Origin: an uncultured Treponema sp.
GTDB taxonomy: Bacteria > Spirochaetota > Spirochaetia > Treponematales > Treponemataceae
Reading direction: 5' to 3'
DNA: 64,000 bases
Assembly (NCBI RefSeq): GCF_946187725.1
Contig: NZ_CAMHSK010000009.1
Span: forward strand, 1-64,000
Position 1 is the first letter of the stretch; every line of letters begins with the position of its first letter. Under the pieces are notes generated by a model. That model ran no database searches and was not told where the DNA came from. It saw only the letters and a list, made by a program, of their open reading frames with translations. This document shows, piece after piece, positions 8,863 to 17,344 of this stretch. The translations under genes and the position numbers were made by a program.

Positions 8863-9486
8863 ATGGCAGATGTTGCTGTTTTTTTAGCACCGGGTTTTGA
8901 GGAAATTGAAGCCCTTACAGTCGTTGATTATCTTCGCCGTGCGAATGTGAATGTCATTACAGTCGCAGTTCCGCTCAATTCTGATGATTCTCCAATGAGC
9001 GTTACCGGCAGTCACAAAGTTACGGTCATCGCAGATACTAGCCTCAAGGATTTTATTGAAAAAATGGACGGAGAACTTCCTGATGCGGTTTATTTCCCAG
9101 GTGGAATGCCGGGCGCAAGCAATCTGGCTGCAAATCAGTATCTCTTCCAGTTGATTACAAAAATGGACAGAAGGGGCAAACTCGTGGCGGCAATGTGCGC
9201 GGCTCCTGCTGTGGTTCTTGCCAGAACAGGAATTCTTGCAAACAGAAAGTGGACCTGCTACCCTGGAATGGAACAGAATCTTGCTGAATATTGCGGCTCA
9301 GAAGTCGGGGCGCGTGAATTGACAGAAAATACAAGGCATATTGAGAATGTGCCTTTCGTCTTTGATAATAATGTGCTTACAGGAAGAGGCCCGGGAACAG
9401 CCGAGCAGTTTGCGATGAAGTTTGTGGAGCTTCTGGCAGGCGCAGAAACCGCCGTAAGAATTCACGACGGCTCGTGCCAAAGATAA
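8863..9486 (+). CDS. DJ-1/PfpI family protein (YajL/ThiJ type)
   Basis: A 207-residue class I glutamine-amidotransferase-fold protein. It opens with ADVAVFLAPGFEEIEAL and has the nucleophile-elbow Cys in AAMCAAPAVVLA, closest in pattern to the YajL/DJ-1 branch. Glu in the FEE segment would pair with the Cys. Members act as oxidative-stress chaperones or glyoxalase/deglycase-like enzymes. The start at 8863 is fixed by CAGGAG (8851-8856). It is divergent from the double-receiver gene and convergent with ackA. The family is firm; the precise activity is not. Confidence 0.88.
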   Translation: MADVAVFLAPGFEEIEALTVVDYLRRANVNVITVAVPLNSDDSPMSVTGSHKVTVIADTSLKDFIEKMDGELPDAVYFPGGMPGASNLAANQYLFQLITKMDRRGKLVAAMCAAPAVVLARTGILANRKWTCYPGMEQNLAEYCGSEVGARELTENTRHIENVPFVFDNNVLTGRGPGTAEQFAMKFVELLAGAETAVRIHDGSCQR

Positions 9487-9500
9487 TTAAATTAACAAAT

Positions 9501-9547
9501 TAGCAGTGAGCAATTAGCAATTAAAAACATCCTATTGCTCACTGCTA
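9501..9547. terminator. Bidirectional hairpin between DJ-1 gene and ackA
   Basis: A 14-bp perfect inverted repeat, TAGCAGTGAGCAAT (9501-9514) and ATTGCTCACTGCTA (9534-9547), separates two convergent genes. The arm and loop contain the 'AGCAATTAGCAATTA' type of iterated intergenic sequence. It is well placed to end transcription from both sides, although no long T-run is present. Confidence 0.6.
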
Positions 9548-9551
9548 TAAT

Positions 9552-10886
9552 CTACGGTCTAACGATGATGCTTGCGAGGTCTGGGTGTTTTTCCAAATCC
9601 TTTTTGAGACCTTCTTCGCGGGCCTTGTTGCGGTATGCTGGGTCCTGGAAAGAATATGTGAAGTTTGTGTGAACATCGTATGTGCCCTGCATGATTGCAA
9701 AAGCATCTTCTGTCATTACAAGCTCTTCGTCTGTTGGGATAACGAAAACTTTGACCTTTGAATCGTCTGCTGAGATGCAAGTCTCGGCATTGCCTGTATT
9801 TGCAAGAGCGTTCTTTTTTGGGTCGATTTTAACGCCGAGCCATTCGAGGCCTTCGAGAGCCTTTGCACGGATTGTAGCTGAGTGCTCGCCAACGCCTGCT
9901 GTGTAAACGATTGCGTCAACCGGGCCGATTGCTGCCATGTATGCACCGAAGTATTTCTTGAGGCGGTAGCATTCCATGTCCATTGCAAGCTGGCAGTCTT
10001 TGTCACCTTTTGCAGCATTTTCTTCAACATCGCGGCGGTCAGTGTATTTGCCTGTGATTCCGAGCAAGCCTGATTTTTTATTCATTGCTGTGTCCATTTC
10101 ATCAGCAGACATTCCTGTCTGGCGCATGATATAGAATGGAAGAGCGCAGTCCATGTCGCCTGAGCGAGTACCCATTACCAAACCTTCGAGAGGAGTGATA
10201 CCCATTGATGTGTCGTAGCAGCAGCCGTTCTTTACAGCACACATAGAAGCACCGTTACCGACATGCGCGATGATGACATTCGTGTCTTTTGGAGCTTTGT
10301 GAAGAAGTACAGAAGCGCGTTTTGCTGTATAAAGGAAAGAAGTTCCGTGGAAACCGTAGCGGCGAGCACCGTATTTTTCGTACCATTCTTTTGGAATCGC
10401 GTAGCGGAATGATGAAGCGGGCATGGTCTGATGCCAAGCCGTGTCCAAAACCGCGACATGCGGAACATTCGGGAGAACCTTCTGAGCAGCTTCGATGCCC
10501 ATGATGTTCGCAGGGTTGTGCAATGGTCCCAAATCCTGAACCGAGCGGAATGTTTCCAAAACTTCTGGAGTAACTTTGACAGATTTAGTGAATTTGTCGC
10601 CGCCGTGAAGAACTCGATGGCCTACTGCACCGATGACGCTCATGTCAGAGATAACGCCATGGTCTTTGTCTGTGATTGCGTTCAAAATCAATTCGATTGC
10701 TTCTTTGTGAGTTGGACAAGGGCTTTCGAGAACGAATTTGTCTTTTCCTTTTGGCTTGTGTGTGATTACAGAACCGTCCTGTGTAACGCGTTCAACAACA
10801 CCTGTAGCCAGAACATCTTTGTTGTCCCAGTCATAGACCTGATACTTTGCGGAAGAAGAACCGCAGTTCAAAGTTAAGATTACCAT
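9552..10886 (-). CDS. ackA: Acetate kinase
   Basis: A 444-residue ASKHA-fold kinase that interconverts acetyl phosphate + ADP and acetate + ATP, the last ATP-yielding step of fermentation. It shows the N-terminal [16 protein letters not shown], the catalytic-loop [27 protein letters not shown] and [18 protein letters not shown]. It is somewhat longer than the usual ~400 residues, with extra sequence at the C-terminus. No pta gene adjoins it, so phosphotransacetylase must be elsewhere. The start [11 protein letters not shown] is the family start. Confidence 0.97.
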   Translation of the reverse strand: MVILTLNCGSSSAKYQVYDWDNKDVLATGVVERVTQDGSVITHKPKGKDKFVLESPCPTHKEAIELILNAITDKDHGVISDMSVIGAVGHRVLHGGDKFTKSVKVTPEVLETFRSVQDLGPLHNPANIMGIEAAQKVLPNVPHVAVLDTAWHQTMPASSFRYAIPKEWYEKYGARRYGFHGTSFLYTAKRASVLLHKAPKDTNVIIAHVGNGASMCAVKNGCCYDTSMGITPLEGLVMGTRSGDMDCALPFYIMRQTGMSADEMDTAMNKKSGLLGITGKYTDRRDVEENAAKGDKDCQLAMDMECYRLKKYFGAYMAAIGPVDAIVYTAGVGEHSATIRAKALEGLEWLGVKIDPKKNALANTGNAETCISADDSKVKVFVIPTDEELVMTEDAFAIMQGTYDVHTNFTYSFQDPAYRNKAREEGLKKDLEKHPDLASIIVRP

Positions 10887-10992
10887 AAAAATCCTCTATG
10901 TGTGATATAATAAAATTTACGAAAATATTATAAAAGTTTGAGAATATTTTTTCAATTAAAGTACTTTGTAAAAGAATGGCGTTTATTATTCT

Positions 10993-11607
10993 TTAACCGA
11001 ACTGTGCGATAAGCTCATCATTGTTGCGGCATCCGGTTTTTGCACGAATCCTGGACAGGTAGCTTTCGACCGTTCTTGTGTCCATGTCGAGGGCGGCCGC
11101 CATCTGATTCATGTTTTTGCGTTCCAGAAGCTTTTTGAGGACGCTTTGTTCGCTTTTAGTAAGGCTCGCGAGAATGCATGTGTATGTCTGAAGCCTTTCG
11201 ATAAGACTCTGCTGGATGTAAGTTTTTCCTGAAGAAATTTCTTTGATTGCCGTTACAAGCTCTTCTTCGGAACTTGCCTTTGAGACGAATCCTTTTGCGC
11301 CGCTTTCAAGCACAAGGCTTACGATTCCAGGATTTGAATACATAGAATAAACGACTACTTTAATAGAAGGAAAATGCCTGTTTACTTCGCGGAGAATGTC
11401 GATTCCTGAATATTCGCCCAAAAACAGGTCAAGAACTAAAACTTCCGGCAGAGAGCCTGTCATGTCAAGTTCGGTCAGTTTTTCAAATGCTTCTGGCTCC
11501 GATGAGGCAAAACCTGCACAGTTGAGGTCGGTGTTTGCCTGCAAGATTTCACGGATTCCTAAATTCGTGAGGGCATGGTCTTCTATGACAAAAAAAGAAT
11601 GTTTCAT
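10993..11607 (-). CDS. NarL/LuxR-type response regulator
   Basis: A 204-residue regulator. The receiver (1-120) has an acidic Glu-Asp pair (VIEDHALT) and Asp60 as phospho-acceptor (LVLDLFLGEYSG). A LuxR-type HTH (about 140-200) contains LTKSEQSVLKKLLERKN and a recognition helix around TRTVESYLSRIRAKTG. It overlaps the kinase gene by 4 bp, so it is the cognate partner. Targets are unknown; ackA lies immediately downstream on the same strand, 106 bp away, and is a possible target. Confidence 0.92.
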   Translation of the reverse strand: MKHSFFVIEDHALTNLGIREILQANTDLNCAGFASSEPEAFEKLTELDMTGSLPEVLVLDLFLGEYSGIDILREVNRHFPSIKVVVYSMYSNPGIVSLVLESGAKGFVSKASSEEELVTAIKEISSGKTYIQQSLIERLQTYTCILASLTKSEQSVLKKLLERKNMNQMAAALDMDTRTVESYLSRIRAKTGCRNNDELIAQFG

Positions 11608-12428
11608 TGCTGCTTTCCTGTGTTTTTGTTTAGTTTAACTATGGTGATTTGTGAACCTTCCCCATATTCGGAGTTGATTTCAAGTTTTGCATCGATAAAA
11701 TCGGCCCGCTGTTTCATTCCGACGAGTCCGAAATGATTGAAACCTGAGGCGTAATTCTTTTGCGTGTCAAAGCCCACTCCGTCATCAGTGATGAATATGT
11801 AAAGTCCCTTTTCTTCTGAACCGATTTCATTTCGCATCATGACGGTGACTTCTGAGGCGTGCGCGTGCTTTGATATGTTGGTGAGTGATTCCTGGACGAT
11901 TCTGTAAAGATTGAGGTTTTCTTCGCCGGTTAAGAAGCTTGTGTCGATTTTTTCAGGGGCGACCATTCTGAAATCAGTTCCCGAATACTGCTTGAAATTC
12001 TGACATAGATTCATGATATTTGCCGCAATGTCGTTTTTGGTGACATCTGGAGGCGCAAGATTGTAGCTCATTGAGCGCACTTCCGTGACCGATTTTTCAA
12101 GGATTTCAGACAGAGACTTTTGAAGTTCTGGCTCAGTGATTTTGTTGACGAGACTCCTGCAATAACGGAGATCCTGTGCAACCGTGTCATGCAGGTCGCG
12201 TGCGATTCGTGCCCGTTCTTCTTCCTGACCGCGGATTGTGTAGCGCAGGTAATTTCCTGAGGCATGAAGGCTTCGCTTTGATTTTAAGAATCTGATTGAA
12301 ATCATTATGATGCCGAGAAGAAGTGCAATAAAAACGGTATCAAAAATGAGGAAGAAGGTTGCATAATTTCTGAGGATTCCCTGAAGCCGTTCGATTTCAG
12401 CAAGAGCGCTTTCAAGTGTCATTTCCAT
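11604..12428 (-). CDS. NarX/LiaS-type sensor histidine kinase
   Basis: A 274-residue kinase with one N-terminal membrane segment (about 24-48). The HisKA_3 dimerisation box RGQEEERARIARDLHDTVAQDL gives His80 as phospho-donor. The ATPase part has the N-box NLYRIVQESLTNISKHAHAS and the G-box TDDGVGFD. There is no periplasmic sensor domain of note. It starts ten bases inside the upstream membrane-protein gene and overlaps the regulator gene by 4 bp. The split arrangement suggests that the membrane protein supplies the input. Confidence 0.92.
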   Translation of the reverse strand: MEMTLESALAEIERLQGILRNYATFFLIFDTVFIALLLGIIMISIRFLKSKRSLHASGNYLRYTIRGQEEERARIARDLHDTVAQDLRYCRSLVNKITEPELQKSLSEILEKSVTEVRSMSYNLAPPDVTKNDIAANIMNLCQNFKQYSGTDFRMVAPEKIDTSFLTGEENLNLYRIVQESLTNISKHAHASEVTVMMRNEIGSEEKGLYIFITDDGVGFDTQKNYASGFNHFGLVGMKQRADFIDAKLEINSEYGEGSQITIVKLNKNTGKQQ

Positions 12429-13027
12429 CGTTCATTTCCCATAACTCGAACCATGCAGCGGTAAACTCCATAGCCCGCAAAAGTTGTAATCATCCTGTCT
12501 GTGAGCGATACAGGAATTTGACCAAGAAAGCATGATGCAAGAAGCGAATAATGCAGGCTTCTGAAAGTGTCGGTAAAATCTTTGATTGGTGCCATGCGGT
12601 CCGGCAAGTCAGCGAACGTGAATCTGATGCAGTCGATTACTCCGCCGGCAATTACGGACATGAATGAAGAAACCAGTGCAATCAGAATCAGGTAAAGAAC
12701 TGTAATCGTCTTTGAAATGCGGAAATCTTCTTTATGGCGTGCAAAAAGCCAGGTCGAAAAGGCGACAAGTGCACCGCAGATTGCGAAAAGCATTGCGTAA
12801 GGTTCAAAGGTATAGTCCCTGATTGGAAAGGTGAGGGTTGCTATAACATTATAGAAGATTGCGACAAGGACACCCGGCAGAAGTCCGCAATAAAATGTAA
12901 TCGCGACGGTAAAAATCGTGTCCATGAAAAGGGGAAGTTGAAGCGTATCGTAAAAGATATATGCGGTTATTAAATTGAGGGCTTCCGCAACAATACAAAG
13001 CAAAATCGTTCTTGTTGAAATATGCAT
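12419..13027 (-). CDS. Six-segment membrane protein, first gene of kinase operon
   Basis: A 202-residue integral membrane protein with about six hydrophobic segments. The pattern, a short N-terminus followed by MDTIFTVAITFYCGLLPGVLVAI, resembles ECF-transporter S components or membrane sensor modules, but I cannot name a family with certainty. Its 3' end overlaps the kinase gene by 10 bp. In many kinases such a module is fused N-terminally; here it is a separate polypeptide, so I infer that it acts as the sensor or as a transporter that controls the kinase. Confidence 0.7.
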   Translation of the reverse strand: MHISTRTILLCIVAEALNLITAYIFYDTLQLPLFMDTIFTVAITFYCGLLPGVLVAIFYNVIATLTFPIRDYTFEPYAMLFAICGALVAFSTWLFARHKEDFRISKTITVLYLILIALVSSFMSVIAGGVIDCIRFTFADLPDRMAPIKDFTDTFRSLHYSLLASCFLGQIPVSLTDRMITTFAGYGVYRCMVRVMGNERWK

Positions 13028-13260
13028 AGAATCTCCGTCTCCTTTTTGAAACTATAACACATTTAGCATGTGCTGTTAACACCTTCGTAAGCTCGGAAAA
13101 TCGGGCGGTATTTGAACATTTTTTGCATTTATTATAATATCTTCGTCATGGCAGAGACTTTCGTTGGAAGCTTTGACCTTTGACATTCATGTCACACATT
13201 TTTCTTACATTTTAGGCTTGACCTGAGCTGGCTTAAAGCTCAATCAATAAGGCAGGTACT

Positions 13261-14043
13261 ATGACAACTCTCGATTTTCACAAATTTAAAAGCGAAAACC
13301 GCAAAATTTCAATGGTGACTTGTTATGATTCCACCTTTGCGCGAATCATCAACGACTCAGACATTGACTGCATCCTGATTGGAGACAGTGCTTCGATGGT
13401 AATGCACGGCGAAAAGACCACTGTTCCGGCAAAAATGGAATGGATGGAAGAGCACACCCGAAGCGTCCGTAACGGTGCGCCCGACAAATACATCGTCGCG
13501 GACATGCCGTTTTTGACAACTCGCAAAGGACTTGAGCATGCAACGGACTGTGCAGGCCGTCTTCTCGTGGCAGGAGCAAATTCCGTAAAGATTGAAGGAA
13601 TTTTCGGTCAGGAAGAAATAATCGCGCACATCGTTCAAAGCGGCATTCCTGTAATGGCTCATCTTGGCTTGACCCCGCAGTTTTACAATGCGTTCGGAGG
13701 GCACAAAATGCAGGGACGCACGGAGGAAGCAGCCGAAAAAATCATTGAAGAAGCAAAACTCGCAGAAAAGCTCGGATGCTATGCAATCGTTCTTGAGTGC
13801 ATTCCGGCTGCTCTTGCGGCAAAAATCACAAAGGCTGTCTCAATTCCGACGATTGGAATCGGTGCGGGCGTTGAATGTGACGGGCAGGTTCTAGTGCTTT
13901 TTGACATGCTTGGCATGACAGGGTTCAAAATCCGATTCGTGCGACAGTATTTGAACGGATTAGAGCTGATTAAGGGCGCGCTCAATCAGTACAGCGCGGA
14001 TGTGCACTCGGGTGACTTCCCTAAAGGGGAAGAAATAAAGTAA
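13261..14043 (+). CDS. panB: 3-methyl-2-oxobutanoate hydroxymethyltransferase
   Basis: A 260-residue (beta/alpha)8 enzyme that makes ketopantoate from 2-oxoisovalerate and methylene-tetrahydrofolate. Family segments are ILIGDSASMVMHG (metal-binding Asp), SVKIEG, MAHLGLTPQ, and IPTIGIGAGVECDGQVLV with the catalytic region. The start has AGGCAGG upstream at a suitable distance. It is the first gene of a six-gene pantothenate-to-CoA operon. No panE is present in the window to reduce ketopantoate. Confidence 0.97.
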   Translation: MTTLDFHKFKSENRKISMVTCYDSTFARIINDSDIDCILIGDSASMVMHGEKTTVPAKMEWMEEHTRSVRNGAPDKYIVADMPFLTTRKGLEHATDCAGRLLVAGANSVKIEGIFGQEEIIAHIVQSGIPVMAHLGLTPQFYNAFGGHKMQGRTEEAAEKIIEEAKLAEKLGCYAIVLECIPAALAAKITKAVSIPTIGIGAGVECDGQVLVLFDMLGMTGFKIRFVRQYLNGLELIKGALNQYSADVHSGDFPKGEEIK

Positions 14044-14206
14044 CGGGGCGTTGCGGGTAGGGAGCGACGGCGTAGCCGGCAAAAGTCGTGAGACGACTTT
14101 TGAGCGAGTCTCGGTGAGAGCTGTGCTCGAACCGTCTCCCGCAGAGAGGGTGGTGGAAGACTGCGAAGCAGGCTGGAACCAGGGGGAGACTTCCCCCTCC
14201 CAATTA
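14044..14206. repeat. Hairpin-rich GC-richer insert between panB and panC
   Basis: About 160 bases unlike the flanking genes. It contains three clean hairpins: CGGC-GTA-GCCG (14068-14078), AAAAGTCGT-GAG-ACGACTTTT (14081-14101) and GGGGGA-GACT-TCCCCC (14182-14197). The text looks like a dispersed intergenic repeat. It keeps an open frame joined to panC, but panC has its own ribosome binding site after the insert, so I do not read it as coding. Confidence 0.6.
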
Positions 14207-14224
14207 AATATATCGAGGCGAAAT

Positions 14225-14980
14225 ATGAAAATTATTAAGACTGTTGAAGAATTTAAGGAAATTAGAAAAACTTTTGGTGATAAGAGCGTTGGTTTTGTGC
14301 CGACTATGGGCGGGTTGCATAACGGGCATTTGAGCCTGATGAAGAGGGCGATTGCTGAAAACGACATCAGCGTGGCAAGCGTTTATCTGAATCCGACTCA
14401 GTTTAATGACAAAAAGGATTTGGAGACTTACCCGGCTAATTTTGCTGATGACTGTGCCCTGCTCGAAAAGGCCGGCGTGGACTATCTTTTTGCACCGACT
14501 TACCCGGTCATGTACCCGGATGACTATGCTTACATGTTGACAGAAAAACGCTTCAGCAAAGAATTGTGCGGGGCAAAACGACCGGGCCATTTTGACGGTG
14601 TTCTCACTGTTGTAATGAAGTTTTTCAACATCGTTCGCCCGACCCGCGCTTATTTTGGTGAAAAGGACTATCAGCAGTACAAACTCCTTGACGGAATGGT
14701 AAAGGCTTTCTTTATGGATATCGAACTTGTTCCGTGTCCGATTGTCCGCGAAGAAAACGGCCTTGCAATCTCAAGCCGAAACCGCAAATTGAGCAAAGAA
14801 GGTCTTGCGCTTGCTCCGAAGTTCCATGAGATTCTTGCAAGTGGCGGTTCGGAAGAAGAAATTGCGGCTAAACTTGAGGCTGCGGGCTTCAAAGTCGATT
14901 ATGTCACAATCAAAGACAACCGCATTTATGCCGCCGTCTTCCTCGAAGAGGTAAGATTGATTGATAATTTGGAGCGATAA
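14225..14980 (+). CDS. panC: Pantothenate synthetase
   Basis: A 251-residue enzyme joining pantoate and beta-alanine with ATP. Motifs are PTMGGLHNGHLSLM (HxGH-type nucleotide site), the GEKDYQQ segment and ISSRNRKLS (KMSKS-like loop). I start at 14225, with GAGG seven bases upstream. The frame stays open for 58 codons further upstream, through the hairpin-rich insert, but that extension has no family match. Its stop shares a base with the coaC start. It is slightly shorter than typical (about 280 residues). Confidence 0.96.
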   Translation: MKIIKTVEEFKEIRKTFGDKSVGFVPTMGGLHNGHLSLMKRAIAENDISVASVYLNPTQFNDKKDLETYPANFADDCALLEKAGVDYLFAPTYPVMYPDDYAYMLTEKRFSKELCGAKRPGHFDGVLTVVMKFFNIVRPTRAYFGEKDYQQYKLLDGMVKAFFMDIELVPCPIVREENGLAISSRNRKLSKEGLALAPKFHEILASGGSEEEIAAKLEAAGFKVDYVTIKDNRIYAAVFLEEVRLIDNLER

Positions 14981-15525
14981 TGAAAGATAAGCACATCCTG
15001 TTGCATGTGACAGGCTCAATTTCCTGCTACAAAGCATGCGAACTCACAAGTCTTCTCGTAAAGGCCGGTGCTGAAGTTCAGGTAACCATGAGCGAAGGTG
15101 CCTTGAAATTCCTTCAGCCCGCTGTGTTCGAAGGATTGAGCCGCCGCGAAGCACTCACGCCTGACATGTTTGCGCGTAAGCCTGACTGCATTCCGCACAT
15201 CACTTTGGCTCAAAAATGGGCTGATTTGATTATCGTGTATCCGGCTTCGGCAAACTGCATTGCTCGCCTTGCTTCTGGCCTGAGCGATGACCTTTTTGGT
15301 GCGACATTCCTTGCCAACAATTTTGAAAAAACGGTGCTTTTGGCGCCCGCAATGAACTCAAGCATGTTCGCTCATCCGTCAACGCAGGAAAACCTCAAAA
15401 AGCTGGCAGGCTGGGGCACAAAGATTCTTCCGACCGAAGAAGGCCGTCTTGCTTGCGGGGCAGTTGGATTGGGAAAGTTGATTTCGCCAGAAAAGGCACT
15501 GGAATTTATAAAAGAAGCGTTATGA
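14980..15525 (+). CDS. coaC: Phosphopantothenoylcysteine decarboxylase (separate CoaC)
   Basis: A 181-residue HFCD-family flavoprotein that decarboxylates 4'-phosphopantothenoylcysteine. It shows the N-terminal VTGSISCYKA, ITLAQKWADLIIVYPASAN, and the substrate-recognition PAMNSSM followed by the Cys-containing flap RLACGAVGLG. Most bacteria carry CoaB fused behind this domain; here the coding sequence stops and coaB restarts in another frame with an ATGA overlap. Translational coupling probably keeps the two products equal. Confidence 0.93.
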   Translation: MKDKHILLHVTGSISCYKACELTSLLVKAGAEVQVTMSEGALKFLQPAVFEGLSRREALTPDMFARKPDCIPHITLAQKWADLIIVYPASANCIARLASGLSDDLFGATFLANNFEKTVLLAPAMNSSMFAHPSTQENLKKLAGWGTKILPTEEGRLACGAVGLGKLISPEKALEFIKEAL

Positions 15526-16199
15526 AAATTTTGATAACTGGCGGCGGATGCCGGGAATATATTGATAGTGTTCGCGTGGTGACTAATTCTTCGAGCGGTC
15601 GGACTAGTGCCGAGCTTGCGGAGGAGCTTTTTGCAAAGGGCTTTGAAGTCACGCTGATTACGGCAAAAAGTGCTATAAAACCGCAGGTTTCTTCTATTAA
15701 TATGCGTTTCTTTGAGACTGGAGAAGAACTTGCTGTGGCTATTCGGAAAGAGCTTACTTCATGCCAGTACGATGCCGTGATTCATGCGGCGGCCGTGAGT
15801 GACTTTGTGCCAGAAACAATCCAGATTGCAGGCGAGACGATAAAGGCCGGAAAGAATGCGAAAAAACTCCCTTCCGGCGGCGAAATGACCGTAACCTTTA
15901 AGGCCAGTCCGAAAATCGCTGACAGCTTGCACGAATGGGCAAAAATCGGCGGAAACGCAAATGCAAAGGTCGTGTGCTTCAAACTTTTGAACAATGCAGA
16001 TGAAGAGGCAAAAACAAAAGCCGTTTCGAGCCTCTTCGGTCATTCAAAAGCCGACTTCGTTGTGTACAATGATTTGAGCCAGATTACAAAAGAGAGCCAT
16101 CCGTTCAAGATTCTAAAAACTAACGGAGAATGTGTTGCAACAGGAAATACAAACGCAGAAATGGCGGACGCTCTTTGCAAGGTTTTGGAGAAATTATGA
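15522..16199 (+). CDS. coaB: Phosphopantothenate-cysteine ligase (separate CoaB)
   Basis: A 225-residue ligase with the Rossmann-like start ILITGGGCREYIDSVRVVTNSSSGRTSAEL typical of CoaB, and AAVSDFVPE. It couples cysteine to phosphopantothenate using a nucleoside triphosphate. I chose ATG 15522, which overlaps the coaC stop as ATGA. Its own stop overlaps coaX the same way. Stand-alone CoaB enzymes are known from streptococci/enterococci and eukaryotes; the spirochaete context is consistent with an independent split. Confidence 0.92.
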   Translation: MKILITGGGCREYIDSVRVVTNSSSGRTSAELAEELFAKGFEVTLITAKSAIKPQVSSINMRFFETGEELAVAIRKELTSCQYDAVIHAAAVSDFVPETIQIAGETIKAGKNAKKLPSGGEMTVTFKASPKIADSLHEWAKIGGNANAKVVCFKLLNNADEEAKTKAVSSLFGHSKADFVVYNDLSQITKESHPFKILKTNGECVATGNTNAEMADALCKVLEKL

Positions 16200-16966
16200 T
16201 TTTAACACTTGATATCGGGAATACTCAGCTTTCGGGCGGGGTTTTTAAGGACGACAAGATTACGCTGACTTTCCGCTGTGCGACGACTCACGGAACTTCG
16301 AGTGATGAACTGGGAATCTTTTTGCGGTCGGTGCTGCGTGAAAACGGAATTGATTCTAAGCTGATTTCGGACATTGCGGTCTGCTCGGTCGTGCCTTCGC
16401 TGAACTATGCGGTCACAAGTGCCTGCCTCAAATATTTCGGAATCGAGCCGCTGATGATTCGTTCTGGCATCAAAACAGGACTCAGACTGCGCTATTCAAA
16501 TCCGCGTGAAATCGGTGCGGACAGAATCGCGGCTGCAATCGGAGCAAGCGCGCTCAAACTGGAAAATCACCTGATTGTCGTTGACATGGGCACTGCAACA
16601 ACGGTCGATGTAATCACAAAGGACTGCGAATATTGGGGCGGTGCGATTCTGCCTGGAATCAACATGATGATGCACGCACTTTCTTCAGGAACGGCACAGC
16701 TTCCAAGTGTCGAAATCGTTGAGCCAGAAAAGGCATGCGGAACTTCAACCGTAACGGCAATTCAGTCTGGCCTTTACTACGGCACTCTCGGTTCAATCCG
16801 GGAGCTAATCACGCGCTTCACAAAGGAAGTGTTCAAGGGAGAAAAGCCAATCATAATCGCAACAGGAGGCTTCTCAAACCTCTTCCGCGACTCCGGCCTT
16901 TTCGACCGAGTTGAAAGCCAGCTGGTTCTGGATGGATTAAGAATCGCGCTGGAATTAAATAAATAG
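16196..16966 (+). CDS. coaX: Type III pantothenate kinase
   Basis: A 256-residue ASKHA-fold kinase for the first committed CoA step. It has the phosphate loop DIGNTQ at the N-terminus, GADRIAAAIG, and DMGTATTVD, which together distinguish CoaX from CoaA. The start at 16196 overlaps the coaB stop (ATGA). Type III kinases need a monovalent cation and are not inhibited by CoA, so flux control would lie elsewhere. Confidence 0.95.
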   Translation: MILTLDIGNTQLSGGVFKDDKITLTFRCATTHGTSSDELGIFLRSVLRENGIDSKLISDIAVCSVVPSLNYAVTSACLKYFGIEPLMIRSGIKTGLRLRYSNPREIGADRIAAAIGASALKLENHLIVVDMGTATTVDVITKDCEYWGGAILPGINMMMHALSSGTAQLPSVEIVEPEKACGTSTVTAIQSGLYYGTLGSIRELITRFTKEVFKGEKPIIIATGGFSNLFRDSGLFDRVESQLVLDGLRIALELNK

Positions 16967-16975
16967 GAGAAAATT

Positions 16976-17329
16976 GTGAATATCGAAGTTTTGAAATCTA
17001 AATTGCATCGTGCTACTGTGACTCAGACTATTTTGGATTATGAAGGGTCCATTTCTATTGATACGGAGCTTGTTAAAAAGGCGGGGATGCATCTTTGGGA
17101 AAAGGTTGAGATTTTCAACATCAACAACGGTGCGCGACTTGCAACCTACATCATTCCTGGAAAGAAGGGCGAATTCTGCCTTAACGGAGCGGCCGCTCGT
17201 CTTGCACAGCCGGGAGACAAAATCATCGTCGTTACTTACACCTGGATTGACGAGAAGGACGCGGATTCATGGAAGCCGAAGATTGTCCTTTTGAACGACG
17301 ACAATTCGGTTAAGGAAGTCAAAGAATAG
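16976..17329 (+). CDS. panD: Aspartate 1-decarboxylase proenzyme
   Basis: A 117-residue pyruvoyl enzyme that makes beta-alanine for PanC. The self-cleavage site Gly-Ser is visible in YEGSISID (about residues 22-29), and the C-terminal beta-barrel segments NGAAARLAQPGDKIIVVTY are typical. The start is GTG, with AGGAGA upstream. It completes the pan/coa set; the next gene begins 15 bp later on the same strand. Confidence 0.95.
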   Translation: MNIEVLKSKLHRATVTQTILDYEGSISIDTELVKKAGMHLWEKVEIFNINNGARLATYIIPGKKGEFCLNGAAARLAQPGDKIIVVTYTWIDEKDADSWKPKIVLLNDDNSVKEVKE

Positions 17330-17344
17330 ACCTGCGCGCTCAAG

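Noticed and set aside
13028-13260. Riboswitch upstream of panB
   Set aside because: Only a small hairpin GAGCT/AGCTC is visible, with no conserved aptamer core that I can recognise.
14051-14224. 58-codon N-terminal extension of PanC through the hairpin-rich insert
   Set aside because: No family match for the extension, while GAGG before ATG 14225 and the family start MKIIKTVEEF support the short form.
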